Of a stretch of 64,000 bases of DNA, positions 49,896 to 60,367 are shown piece after piece (position 1 is the stretch's first letter; every line of letters starts with the position of its first letter). The stretch comes from Pyrocephalus nanus (taxonomy: Eukaryota; Chordata; Aves; Passeriformes; Tyrannidae): contig CM076267.1 in the NCBI GenBank assembly GCA_038380795.1, forward strand, positions 36,890,232-36,954,231, written 5' to 3'. The translations under genes and the position numbers were made by a program. The notes beneath the pieces are model-generated. The model searched no databases, was not told the DNA's origin, and was given only the letters and a program-made list of their open reading frames with translations.

Positions 49896-52800
49896 GCACA
49901 GATATCCTGGACACGGCTGCACTCGGTGCCTGAGAGTCTTCCCAGGGAGAGCCCGCACAGCAGAAGGGGTTGTCGATGGACAAGTGTGTATTTAGCATCT
50001 CATGAGCTCATCCAGTTGCCATCACTGCAGAAACTGAGTTTGGGGAAAGACTTCCTTTCACTGCAGAACAGTTTTTCACAACAAAACAAACAAACAAACA
50101 AACAAGGACACAGCATCAAGTTCTTTCTTCCCACGCTGGATCTCTGAATCTCGATTCTTCACGTTCTCCAGCCTAATTTGGAAAACAGCGAGGAAGGAGA
50201 AATATCAGAGCTGAGAATTTGTCTCATGCTTCACAGAACCAACCAAACATCCACAGCCTTGGGAAAAGGGTGTTCAGCTTCACCAATTATTGCTTATTAA
50301 CTTGCTCGACGTCAGAGTCCCACCATGTGGAATCTGCAGAAAGAAACCTGCACATGCAAAGCACTTCGTATGTGCACAAATGTCATGGCAGTGGCTAATT
50401 AGGGTAACAAAAAAAAAAAAGAGGGGAAAAAAAGCACAGCAGATTGTTAGAAAAATTAACAGCAGTGAAATAAGTACACAAATCAAGAGGCATTGTCAAG
50501 TGTCAAAAGCAGAGATGGTTGAGGCTTGGAGCTGATGCCGGGTCTGCTCTGAAATGGATCTGAATTAAGAGCTTCAATATGCAGAAGAAACTGGAGATGT
50601 GTTTTTCAGGGGGAACATGTGACTGTTTCTCCAGCATTCTGTAGCCTACACTGTGTCTTCAGCAAGTTGGTCACCATGGCAACCTGAAATATTTTTTTTC
50701 CCTAAGACAATTTTGTTGGCAAAATTTGAGGGCTAGATTCAGGTCGGAAAGGAGCATCCCCACACGTGGAAGTGATGAAATAGAGTCACCCTCTGTGAGC
50801 AGTTTGTCCAGGAGCACCTCTGGGTCCTGCCCAGCCCTGGAGAAGGGGCTGCAGGCCTAAGGACCAGGACCAGCCACTGCACTCACCAGTGGGGACCAAC
50901 TGATAGGAGAAGACACAGGAACCAGTGGGAACATGGGAAATTACAGCTCAGTTTAAGGAAAAAAAAAAACAACCTTCCCCCAGGAGTGCTGCTCTCTAGA
51001 GCCCAGAGGACGAGGGATCTCCATCCCAGGGTGTCCAAAGCTGAGCCACACCCCCTCAGGAACCCAGCCTTGCTTTGAGGGATCCTTCCCAGCCTGCCTG
51101 ATCCTTTGACAAGCTCGATTCCAGCGCTTCCAAAACCCAACCCTGAGCAGCAGTTTGAGGGCAGCAGTTTGAGAGCAGCCCAGAGCCCTCTCTGCTCCTC
51201 CAGGGGGGGAAGTCCTGGCGGTTTTCTCCAGGAATTTGATTAAGGGGCTTGTGAAGCCTAAGGGATGATCCAAGCTCTGCATCCCCCAGAAGCAGGGACA
51301 ATTTCCTCCACTCAGCTGTGGGTCTAAATCCTTCCACACAGATCAAGAAGAGGTGGACAAAGGACAAGGCAAAAATTGCTGCTGCTCGGAGCAGCAACAG
51401 GAGATTGTCAGAGCGATTCCCCTCTCTGCCAGAACAGCTCTGACCTCGGCCAGGAAAGGGCTCTGTTTCCATCCCAGTCCTTTCCCCCCTGAGCAGATGA
51501 AAGCTTGCTGTCCTCCCTGCCAGGGCACAGCACAGCTGCCAGGTGCCACCAAGGGCTGAGGCATCACAGGAGGACTGAGACAGCAGCCTGTCACTCCCCA
51601 GGCTCTCGCTCCCAAAGCTGATCCGACACGGCGCTCGCACACTCTGCAACAGATCCCACTCTCCAGGGATTTTCCTGCCCTCTGGTGCTTCTCTCTCTCT
51701 TTTTTTTTTTTTTTTTTTTAACTACTTCTTCTTTTTCCCAGAAAGCAATAAGCTGCTTTCTGAGAACTGTAGAAGGTGGGTGGGTGAATGAGAGAGGAAA
51801 AAAAAACCAAACACAACGAAGACATGGGGATATGAAACGGCAACTAAAATCAAGCAGCTCCTTAATGAGGACACCGGGGATTACAGCTCGTTTTTCCATG
51901 CCCCAGGAGGGCTTTGCACCCTGCTCTGGTATTATATTAATAGAAGACAGATAAACAAGCATCCATTTCACTCTGAAGCTTTGGATCCTGGATTTCTTGG
52001 TATGACAAGAGGCCCAATGCTGCCAGTCACTCTTCCATTGAAAAAAAAAAAAAAAACCAACCCAAAAACCAAACCCAGGTTTGGTTCAAGGATGCCAGTC
52101 CATTCACTTCTGCATCTGCAAGGCTGCTAATCAGCTGCCAACAACTGCCACCACCATACTCCTGCCAGCAGCAAGGTGTGCCAGGTAAGGGAGAGTAATT
52201 GTCAGGAAAATAGAGAAAACTCGAGGAGGAAATCACAGCCTTGGTGCTGGAGAGATTTGATTTTCTGTTAAAAAAATGCTTTCCTTGTGTGATTAATGGG
52301 TAAGAGAAAATCAGCATTCACCATGTACAAGCACATTGCAAAGAACTTGTTGCCTTATTTTCCTGTTCAAGGACATGAAGCATTGCTGGTGAGATTCCAG
52401 ACGAAAGCCACGGGTCAGGCACAGGAAAACTTCCTCAGGCAGGTGGTTTTGGAACAGCAGAACGCTGGGACCCCTTTGCTTTCTGGGCTTGGAGGTCATT
52501 AATCATTGATGGGGTTTTTCAGATGCAGTTTCTGACTCCTGCAGGCACGAGCAGACCGGTGGGTCTGACGACTGCAGACTCCAAAAAATTCTTTATGTAA
52601 CAACGGCACTGATTCCCCGCCCTCCTTGAATATTTAGCACACTCTAATAAACAAAAAGAGCTACAAAGCACCAGTGAGATCATTTAGCCCAGCTTCTTGC
52701 ACAGAATTCCAGGCAAAGAATTCCCCTGAAATAACTCCTGTAGCCAAAAAGATGAGAAGATCTGGGTCAGGAAACGGAAATTCCAGCATGAAAAACTCTT

Positions 52801-54240
52801 GTCAGCCACTGGCCTGAGCAATTTTTGCAGCAGCCAGTTACCCATCCTGGTGTGTAAAATAAAAAAAAAAAAGAACCACATCTCATTTCTCACCTGAACT
52901 TGTCTAGCTTTGCTTGTCAGCACCAGGCTCTTTGAGGAAGAGATGAAAGTCTTCTATTATTAAATTGCTATTTCCCCAGCCTCTCCCAAAAATATTCTCA
53001 GCTAAGCTGAGCCAGCTGAGCTGCTGCCATCTCAACTCTCATTTCCCATGCCCCACCAAACACTGCCATGGCACTATGGCTTGTAATAATTCCAGCCAGG
53101 ATCACACAGGTGCCAAAACCCAGAGAAGACAGGCAGGAATAACTTTGGCTGGCCTCAAACACATGAAATCATTTGGGGAGGAGTGTGTGGCTCCAAATTA
53201 AACCCAGGGATGAAACCCTCTCATTCTGGAAACAACTGAAATCAGGAAGAACTTTACAGCTAAAAAGTCAAATTGATTAAAAAAAAAAAAAAAAAAAAAG
53301 GAGAGAGAAACAGAGAGTTTTGGGGTGTTTTGATGTCCTCTCCCAATCTCATGGTGCATCGGCCTCTGAGGTGTCCAAAATCCAGGAGGACACTGGGATG
53401 AAACACAGCTCCACAGGTGACACTTGCAACCCACCTTCAAGAGCAAGCACAAAGTGTTAAATTTCAAGCTGCTCAGGATTTGAAGAACCGTAAATTTCTC
53501 CCCATGCATTTCGCTTTCCCTTTCAAGAAGATTTTACAGCTTGCTTTTGGCCTGGAGATTTGCTAGACAGTAGGTACAGGAACACAAAGCATTCGTGTTA
53601 AAGCTTAACAGGGATAGCTCCTCTTGGGAGCCAGAGGATTAAAGATACCTGGCACTTCCCAAATGCAAAGGAAAATCAGGATTCCTATAAGGAGGCAGGC
53701 AGTGATTAAAACAGGCTTTGGTGGCTCATGGGTAAACTAAAATAGCACATGGATTTAATGAAATCATTTTGACAAACAGAGCTGAGCGCCTGGGTTTTCC
53801 TTTCATATCTTGTTTCCAGGAGAGCAGGGGAGAGGGGGGGTTGTCTCCTTCAGCACATGGAGGTTTACCACGGATATGCTTATGAGTAACATGTGTTAGG
53901 TTTTTTGGTGAGTCATCGGTGTTAAATTCCGTTTAAAACTGGCTCCAGTGCAGGAGGCTTGAGCTGAGCTCAGTTCTGGCACTCTCCAGGGACAGAGACC
54001 TGCTAATGATATGTACCCAAGCGAGTGCTTGAAGCCTTTTTAATCACAAAGACATTGCACTACCTTCCTTTCCCAACTGCTTTAGACCTGTTCAGCACGC
54101 CAAGGAACAGAGCACACTCTGTGTTGCCAAAACTCTTTCAAAGCACTCCCCTTCAGATTAAATCCCTCAAATGGCAGGTAAGATACCAGCAGCAATTAGA
54201 GAGCTGCTCCCACACAGAGCCTCAGAGGCAGGTCAGCAAA
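49896..54240. other. Intergenic, homopolymers and simple repeats
   Basis: (AAAC)n at 50080-50105, T-tract about 51700-51719, A15 near 52041-52055, A21 at 53279-53299. No exon recognised. The last, noncoding exon of SPP2 could lie in the right part of this stretch but I cannot place it. Confidence 0.4.
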
Positions 54241-54244
54241 GGTG

Positions 54245-54355
54245 GATTGTGTAGGATAGGCCTTGCCAGCTCCAATAAATCACGGCTGTCTTTCGTTATC
54301 ATCCCCATTAATTGGGCTCCAAACATCTCCTTCACAGATTCCCTGCAACAAATGC
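54245..54355. promoter_or_regulatory. Candidate conserved noncoding element 3' of SPP2
   Basis: Repeat-free stretch with ccaataaatcacggc, cgttatcatccc and ccattaattgggctcc. It lies 0.6 kb beyond the last recognised SPP2 exon. Composition-based call only. Confidence 0.2.
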
Positions 54356-54515
54356 TTTCCCTGGGCAAACAGCACCAGACTCTCCCAGACCCGTCACACC
54401 ACGGCCAGGTTTTGTTTCCTGAGCTGTGTGGCCCTGGGTCAAGGTGTTTTGGGATAAGGTCCAAGAGAATCCACAAAACAGCAGGCAGAAACAATGAGTC
54501 TGCCCACAAAGAGAC

Positions 54516-54896
54516 ACAGAATCATAGAAGAATTGCTAAGGTTGGAAAAGATCATCAAGGCCCAGCACCACCACCTTGTTCACCACTAAACAGTGTCCTC
54601 ATCCACATGTTTTTTTGACACTTCCAGGATGGCAACTCCACCAGTGCCCTGGGCAGTCTGTTCCAAAGCTTTGCAACCCTTGTGGTGAATTATTTTCCCC
54701 CTAACATCCAACCTGAGCCTCCCCTGGCACAGCTTGAGGCTGTTCCCTCTCCTCCTGTCCCTGTTCCCTGGGAGCAGAGCCCGACCTTGCCCTGACAGCC
54801 CCCCTCTCCTGTCAGGGAGGTACAGAGCCAGAAGGTCCCCCCTGAGCCTCCTTTTCTCCAAGCTGAGCCCCCCCGCCCCAAAAACTGCAGACCCAG
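54516..54896 (-). mobile_element. CR1 LINE, long 3' fragment
   Basis: Well-ordered inverted CR1: cagaatcatagaagaattgc, taaggttggaaaagatcatc, ctgggcagtctgttccaaag, catccaacctgagcctcccc, tgttccctgggagcagagcc, gaaggtcccccctgagcctc. It abuts the donor of SPP2 exon 6 at about 30 bp, so it sits in the predicted 3' UTR intron. Confidence 0.93.
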
Positions 54897-54930
54897 GGTG
54901 TCCAAGTGCTCCACTTGGAATTGTACTCAC

Positions 54931-55032
54931 CCAAATTAGATTATTCCATCTTGTCAGAGCTGGGGTTGTGCCAATCCCCACGGCTGCCGCCCCTTCCCCC
55001 TGAAGGGAAGGCTTCAGGAGCAAAGACATCTT
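54931..55032 (-). CDS. SPP2: SPP2 exon 6 (C-terminal coding exon with stop, start of 3' UTR)
   Basis: The acceptor is tctgttttag. In the phase set by exon 5 the exon reads EDVFAPEAFPSGGRGGSRGD then WHNPSSDKME and stop TAA (54943-54941). Ten more UTR bases follow, then a strong donor gtgagtac at 54930, so the 3' UTR appears to be split by an intron. The Gly/Arg-rich text recalls the basic Pro/Arg/His tail that ends mammalian SPP-24, but residue identity is slight. A human-like exon for LISDES...RSLG was not found between exons 5 and 6; it may be lost, diverged or missed. The UTR donor also fits a coding exon followed by a noncoding last exon. Confidence 0.6.
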
Positions 55033-58000
55033 CTAAAACAGAACATGGGGACATCCATGAACATGAGATGCTTTCAAACATCTGTTCATTGTTTTCCAGA
55101 GCTGTGGCTGCCCAGGGAAGTGTCCAAGGCCAGGTTGGACGGGGTTTGGAGCAACCTGGGCTAGTGGAAGGTGTCCCTGCCCATGGCAGGGGGTGGAATG
55201 AGATGGGCTTTAAGGTCCCTTCTGACCCAAACCAGTCTGGGATTCTAAAATAAATAACATTCAGCATTCAGCACAACATCAAGGCACCCTCAAGGCTGCA
55301 CACAAGTCCTGGTTATGAGAGCACAAATCTGGCAATCCAGATAATGTATCAACCTCAGAGTGGCCCTGCTTGGCAGCAAAATACCCTCCTTGTATCCTCT
55401 GCAAAGAAAAAAACAGCTGCCCACGGCCTGAGCAAACTGCTGATCTTCCACATTGTCTTCTCCCTCACACAGGTGACCTTGAGATGTTACAAAGGCCAAG
55501 CACAGGCCAGGGCAGTCCATCGTGGCAGGGCTGTCTCACCTTCCCTGCGAGCGCTGCCTCTCCAGCTGGGGGGCATTTTCGGCACATACATCATCTGTAA
55601 ATTAAGGACATTGCTGTGAGAAGCTCATCCCTCAACGAGGCCACCTCTCCCTTTTCCCAGGCACCAGGTGATCACTAAAGGAATTCCAAACCTCATTACT
55701 AATGTTGCTGAAAACAAGCACTGCAAAGTAGGGGTGTTGCTCAGGAAGTTCGTGGTTGCAGGGAGGCTGTCGGGGTCAAAATCCTTCGTGCCTCACATCT
55801 TATCTCACCTCCCTGCAGTGCAGACACAGCCAGGAGAGCAGAGACTGCACAGCTCTTACTCTGCTGCAGCCACAGGACTCATTTATCCAAAGCTGTGTTT
55901 TTAAAGGCTTTGTTTCATTGGTTTCTAACCCAGTAACGAGATCCCACTGGTCGTGATCAGTGGACTTGTTCAGGCTGGAGGAGACTGAGCTCAGCCCTCA
56001 TCGGGGTCTGAGCTCCCTCCTGCAGGGCAGCTCCAGTCTCTGCTCTGTGTGAGCACTGACAGGATCCAAGGGAACATCTGGAGCTGTGCCACGAGAGGTT
56101 TAGGCTGGATCTCAGGGAAAGGTTCTTCCCCCAGAGGGTGGTTGGCACTGAACAGGCTCCCCAGGGCAGTGGGGCTGTCAGAGCTCCAGGATCATTTCGA
56201 CAACACCCTCAGGGAAGGGTGGGATTGTTGGGGTGTCTGTGCAGGGCCAGGAGTGGGACTTGGTGATCTTTGTGTGTTCCCTCCAGCCCAGGAGATCCTG
56301 GTGATCCCTGCCTCAGTCAATCACAATTCCTTCTCCACAAATACCACCACCCTCTCAGCCAGGCTGAGGTCCCTCCAGCTGAGTTACAGCTCTCGAGCAA
56401 GAGCTACAGTGCACTTGCTGCAGCCCTCTGCAGAGGGAAACACTTCCCTTTCCAAGTGCAATAATTCCCTTTGGCATTTACTCCTCATTAACATTGCAGG
56501 AAACACATTCCCCAGCAGGACTGGTGGCAGCAGCAGTGAATTTTAAGCGATGGTTAAGGAAGACTCGCAGAAAGATGTGTGCTTGTAAAAGCAAGTGTTT
56601 GTGCTGAGTGCCCTATTAAACAACAGTTATGTCAACCCACAGAGGGCTGACTGAACATCCAACACTCTGTTCCACGCTTCTGGGCTTCACATGCAGCCTT
56701 TCCACTCTGCAAATCAAGGCTTCCTGTGGTGTACCCACCAGCTAGCTCGGAATAGAGATTTTGAGGAAAAAAAGAAAAATAATAAATGACAAGCTAATTT
56801 GGCAATTCAAGCCAAGTGAAGGTGACACAGAATCCTATTTGTTTACAAGGCAGCTGGAGAGGGACTTTTTACAGGGGCTTGTAGTGACAGGACAAGGGGA
56901 AATGGCCAGAGGGCAGGATTAGATGGGATATTGGGAAGAAATTCTTGGCTGTGAGGGGGGCAGGCCCTGGCACAGGTTGCCCAGAGAAGCTGTGGCTGCC
57001 CCTGGATCCCTGGAAGTGTCCAAGGCCAGGTTGGACGAGGCTTGGAGCAACCTGGGCTGGTGGAAGGTGTCCCTGCCTGTGGCAGGGGGTGGGTCTGGAT
57101 GAGCTTTCAGATCCCTTCCAACCCAAAGCACTCTGTGATTCTGTGATCCAAATTATTAATTTAGTCCCTCACACTTCCCAAAATTACAAGCTTCCTTGAG
57201 AAACTTTGTTTCCCTGAAGCACAACACTCAGTGTAGAGCTGTGTTCAGAGAGCACCCAGGTTCAGGTGTCAGTTCATGGATAACATGAGCACTGGCACGA
57301 TTTAAAAACAGCCAGCAGGAATCCCCAGGTTTGGTCAGCATTTCATCACAGCCTAGAAACCAAACAAGAGCTCAGAAAGGGAACACACAGATCTCAGCAG
57401 AGCAAATGTCCTTCAGTGGTGCTGTGATGGCGTGCCCAGCTGAGAGCAGGGTTTGGTGACAGAGCCAGAGCCACCAGGATTTGTTTCTGTCCAAGACATG
57501 CCTCTGTTCTCCAGGCACATACTCAAGGAAGGAAGTGCTGGAGTTGGTGGATGTGCCAGGCTGCTGCAGAGATTCACACACTGAGCAAGGTCAAACCCCG
57601 CAGCGGATGGAAAGGGAAGCGCCCCAGGACACAGCTGGATTTCAAACCCCAGGCAGTTTTCTGATCAAGACTCCCAGTTTTGGAGCTGCAGTTCGCACAC
57701 ACAGACACCTGACTTCTCTTTAAAAGAGCATGAGAAGACTTTCCTCTCCCCTGGGCAGCACAAAGCAGTTTTTCCCTTTCCTTACCTCCTCGCTGCTCAG
57801 CGACTCGGAGCTGACTGTGCCGCGGTGGCAGCGCACGATGACGCTGGAAACCTGCTCACCAGAGACTTCCACAATGCTCCTGCAGGAAGCAGTTGGCTGT
57901 AACAGAACCAAACAGAGCAGATCTCAGAGGGCAAACCTCCAGGAGATGAGAGTTCCCTTGGGGGGATGGGAATCTCACGGATCTAGAAAACAAACTTCCA

Positions 58001-60367
58001 AGACAAAGACACTCAAGAAAGATTATACACGACTACACACGGGTTATTGCTCCACAACTACCTGCTGGCTGTACAACCTCCACATCCTTTTCCCTGGCCT
58101 GGCATCACCAAGCACAAAACCCAGGGTCAGTGCAGGGCTATGCCAGCGGCAGCTCCAGCTCTGAAAGTTAAATTACCTTTTTTTTTTTTTTTAAAGAAGT
58201 TGCCTCTGCAATTTGACAGAAGCTCCAGCAAAACCTGCACTCCACTTTGAAAAACACATCCTCACGCTATCTTTCACACTGTATTGCCCCAAGAGGAAAA
58301 GAGGGATGGTGTCTGTTTAGGATCCAGGGATCAAGAACCTGTTTATTTGAGGCTGAGAGCTGAAGAGCTGAAAGCCATCAGCACAGGGAGGGAATCTGCA
58401 CTGCATGGGAAGAGAAAGCTTTATGTGATGCCCAGATGCACAGCAGGCTCAAGCAGATCAAACATCAGCTCCTCCAACCATCTCATCTTAGAGAAGAAAC
58501 CGTTCCTTCTGGGATTTGGCCCCAGAGCACACAGGCACTTTTCCTACATGCTGCTCCAAGACACAAGTCCCCTTTTCAGCTCCCAGCAGCCCCTGTATTC
58601 CCCCCTGACAGGGCAGAAGAGCTTCCCAGCACTGACCATTCCCACCTAACACCCTCTCCATGCTGTGGGTTTTGTCTGCTCAGGCTTTCAGCAAGCCACT
58701 CATTCCTCATTTTTCAGCACCAGTAGCATTCCCAACACATCCTGAGAGCATCCTGCAGGGAGGGGAGGGCTCCCACTCCCCCCAGAGGCACTCACCACGT
58801 AAGGGCCAGTTTTGAAGTGGCAGGTGAAGGGGTCTCTCCCCGAAGCCTTCGAGCACACAGTCTCACGGATGCTGAACTGCAGCTCCAGTCTGTAGGCATC
58901 ACTGTCCCACATGTCAACCTGGCAAAAGGAAGGTCAACACAACGTGTAATTAGTGCCTGTCACTCTCCTGTGCCCACTGCACGGCAGCCTTGCTTTGTTT
59001 TGCCAAGCAGGAGATGGCACGAGGGCACTGGGGGTCAGTGCCCAATTCAGAGCAGGGTGCTCCGTGTGGGAAAGGCTTGTTTTATTGGTGACAGCAACAT
59101 AGCACAGTTTTCCATGGGGATTTCACTTGAAACACCACTCACTGGGGTTGAATCTTGATTGAATCTCACCCCACTGGACCCTTCCAGTCATGGCTGGATC
59201 CTGATACTGCTCAGATTTGTGGGGACTTGAGCTGTCAAAGGCAGATGAGCACAGCATTAACCCCATGCTGCCCCTTCTGCTGCGGGAACCAGGGTGCCAG
59301 AAACTCTGTTTTGGATATCCAGACTGCTGGGAAATCTATTGCAAACACCTGGCTTGGAAAGCAAATCCCCTGAGTGCAAGCAAGTGATTTAATGCAGCTT
59401 ACAGAGGCTCCCCATGCCAGCTCAGGTGCCCCAGTGGGCAGCAACAAATCAACCTTGCTTTCAAATATTTGTTGTTGTTTTTTGTTTGTTTGTTTGTTTC
59501 TTCTCCAGACTATATAAGTTCAAAAGTCATCTTGTCATTCATTCTTGCCAAAGACTTGATACATGTCACCTGTAGAAACAGTTCTGAGGGTGTTCAGGAG
59601 CATGGACAGGCTAACTTTGAATTAAGAAGTGTAAACACAAATTAAAACAGATGATAGAGGTTTCCTGCTTGCATTTAGACTGCAGCAGATTTAAACCACA
59701 ATTGGTGGTTCAGACAGGTGACAAATACAGATTGGAGAAAGACTGTGTGGTGGCATTTAATTAGATGAATTGAGATGAACCAGGTTGCTTGATGCCCCAA
59801 GCAAAGCAGTTAGCTGGAAGTGTTTAAAACCAGCACTTCTGAACAAAATCCTACAATACATCCTTCAAAGGATTCTGTTCTGAGGGCGAAAAACCTGAAC
59901 TCCTAAAGCATTTTTAATTACAAACCAACATAACAAAGGATTTTGATGTTCCTAAAGGCCATGACTCCAGATAATGCCCCAAGCCCACCCTCTTCCAAGC
60001 AGAGAACTGCAACTAAATCTGGGTTTCCAGAGCTGGGTGGAAAAGGGTTTTGCATCCCAGCAAAGCACGTTTGGGGTAAAGGATCCCCCTTGTCTGTGCA
60101 CTCACTCCCGTGACGTGGCTCCTGACAACACCATACAGGTTTCTCCCCCAGGACTGGGAATTGATCCGTGCAATGGAAGCATTGAGAGCCTCTTCCATGA
60201 CAGGGAGTTCATAGTCATAGGCTGGGAACCCTGAGAGGGAAGCACACTTCCATTAGGAATTCACTGTGGACTTTCTCCCCAAAACCACCCTGAGGAAGAG
60301 GACGTGGCTCCAACTTACCCGAGCACGAGAGAACGCTCAGTGTGAGGAGAAAAATTAGGACTCTCAT
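54931..60367 (-). CDS. SPP2: SPP2, secreted phosphoprotein 24 (six coding exons)
   Basis: SPP-24 is a liver-made, secreted, cystatin-related phosphoprotein that circulates with fetuin/mineral complexes, binds BMP-2 and is stored in bone. Exons on the minus strand: 60367-60319, 60230-60106, 58918-58796, 57896-57786, 55594-55540, 55032-54931 (stop at 54943-54941). Every intron begins GT and ends AG, and the phases (1,0,0,0,1) join without a break into 184 codons plus stop. The predicted protein has a signal peptide (about residues 1-17), a mature start FPAYDYELPV like mammalian FPVYDYDPSS, the FSIRET block, four cystatin-type cysteines, a CRS...VRC loop and SSESLSSEE. Human SPP-24 is about 211 residues; this form is shorter at both ends. 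Exons 1-4 are certain by similarity; exon 5 is probable; exon 6 rests on splice signals and phase and is the weakest. I did not find the 3' UTR end. CR1 copies lie in introns 4 and 5. Confidence 0.93.
55098..55248 (+). mobile_element. CR1 LINE 3' fragment in SPP2 intron 5
   Basis: It has gagctgtggctgcccaggga (internal deletion), aggccaggttggacggggtt, tggaaggtgtccctgcccat, and ends ttaaggtcccttctgaccca, aaccagtctgggattct. Antisense to SPP2. Confidence 0.92.
55540..55594 (-). CDS. SPP2: SPP2 exon 5 (short exon after the SSEE cluster)
   Basis: 55 bases reading MMYVPKMPPSWRGSARRE plus the first base of the next codon. It has a good acceptor (ttaatttacag) and donor (aag/gtgaga) and fits the phase-0 end of exon 4. 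The human exon here is 19 residues, also starts with Met directly after SSEE, and has a similarly placed W-R pair (KWRNN against SWRGS), so position, length and phase agree. Overall similarity is low, as expected for the fast-evolving, basic C-terminal tail. This is splice-signal and synteny inference, not a database match. Confidence 0.75.
55967..56302 (+). mobile_element. CR1 LINE fragment in SPP2 intron 4
   Basis: A different subfamily: ggctggaggagactgagctc, gccacgagaggtttaggctg, aaggttcttcccccagaggg, tgttggggtgtctgtgcagg, then ttggtgatctttgtgtgttc. It keeps about 330 bases. Antisense to SPP2. Confidence 0.88.
56852..57147 (+). mobile_element. CR1 LINE 3' fragment in SPP2 intron 4
   Basis: A nearly complete passerine-type 3' end: gcttgtagtgacaggacaag, gggcaggattagatgggata, gcacaggttgcccagagaag, aggccaggttggacgaggct, ggtggaaggtgtccctgcct, and the tail cactctgtgattctgtgatc. 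It is among the least diverged copies in the window. Confidence 0.94.
57786..57896 (-). CDS. SPP2: SPP2 exon 4 (BMP-binding TRH1 loop and phospho-Ser cluster)
   Basis: 37 codons in phase 0, acceptor gttacag and donor gtaagg. It contains the 19-residue Cys-to-Cys loop CRSIVEVSGEQVSSVIVRC, which corresponds to the mammalian BMP-binding peptide (TRH1, TGF-beta receptor II homology) of SPP-24, and then SSESLSSEE. The second set is a run of S-x-E sites of the kind phosphorylated by the secretory kinase FAM20C. The two cysteines close the second cystatin-type disulfide. The exon has several CpGs and is more GC-rich than its flanks. Confidence 0.94.
58796..58918 (-). CDS. SPP2: SPP2 exon 3 (FSIRET cystatin-like segment)
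   Basis: 41 codons in phase 0. It begins VDMWDSDAYRLELQFSIRET, continues VCSKASGRDPFTCHFKTGPY and ends with V. It matches the mammalian segment around LEFSIRET-C-x7-8-DPATC-F. The two cysteines (in TVCSK and FTCHF) form the first disulfide pair expected for the cystatin-like fold. The acceptor is ttgccag and the donor gtgagt. Confidence 0.94.
59468..59499. repeat. (GTTT)n / (GTT)n tract in SPP2 intron 2
   Basis: Short gtt units followed by five gttt units. Confidence 0.9.
60106..60230 (-). CDS. SPP2: SPP2 exon 2 (mature N-terminus, cystatin-like domain start)
   Basis: 125 bases. It completes the Gly codon, then reads FPAYDYELPV followed by MEEALNASIARINSQSWGRN and LYGVVRSHVTG. In human SPP-24 the same place reads FPVYDYDPSS, then an ALSASVVKVNSQS-like helix and a FRAFRSSLKRV-like strand. 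The (A)LNASIARINSQS helix is the typical N-terminal alpha-helix of cystatin folds. The acceptor is ctctcag and the donor gtgagt. The N-A-S in this helix is a possible N-glycosylation sequon. The intron between exons 1 and 2 is only 88 bp. Confidence 0.93.
60319..60367 (-). CDS. SPP2: SPP2 exon 1 (start codon and signal peptide)
   Basis: This exon encodes MRVLIFLLTLSVLSCS plus the first base of a Gly codon. It is a classic signal peptide: one basic residue, a Leu/Ile/Phe-rich core and a small-residue end (SCSG) before the mature FPAYDY. The ATG at 60367-60365 has A at -3 (acaccATG). The donor is gtaagt, just after the exon (60318-60313). Upstream in-frame ATGs exist near 60475 and 60454 but they lie above the TATA box, so they were not chosen. 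The exon ends in phase 1. Confidence 0.93.

Noticed and set aside
55370..55440. Minus-strand acceptor-like text ctgtttttttctttgcag in SPP2 intron 5
   Set aside because: A good acceptor, but the following frame stops soon and no usable donor follows; the residues do not resemble SPP-24. It remains the best place for a missed exon.
57372..57581. 69-codon minus-strand frame just below SPP2 exon 4
   Set aside because: Considered as exon 5; no acceptor/donor pair in phase and no resemblance. The block at 55540-55594 fits better.
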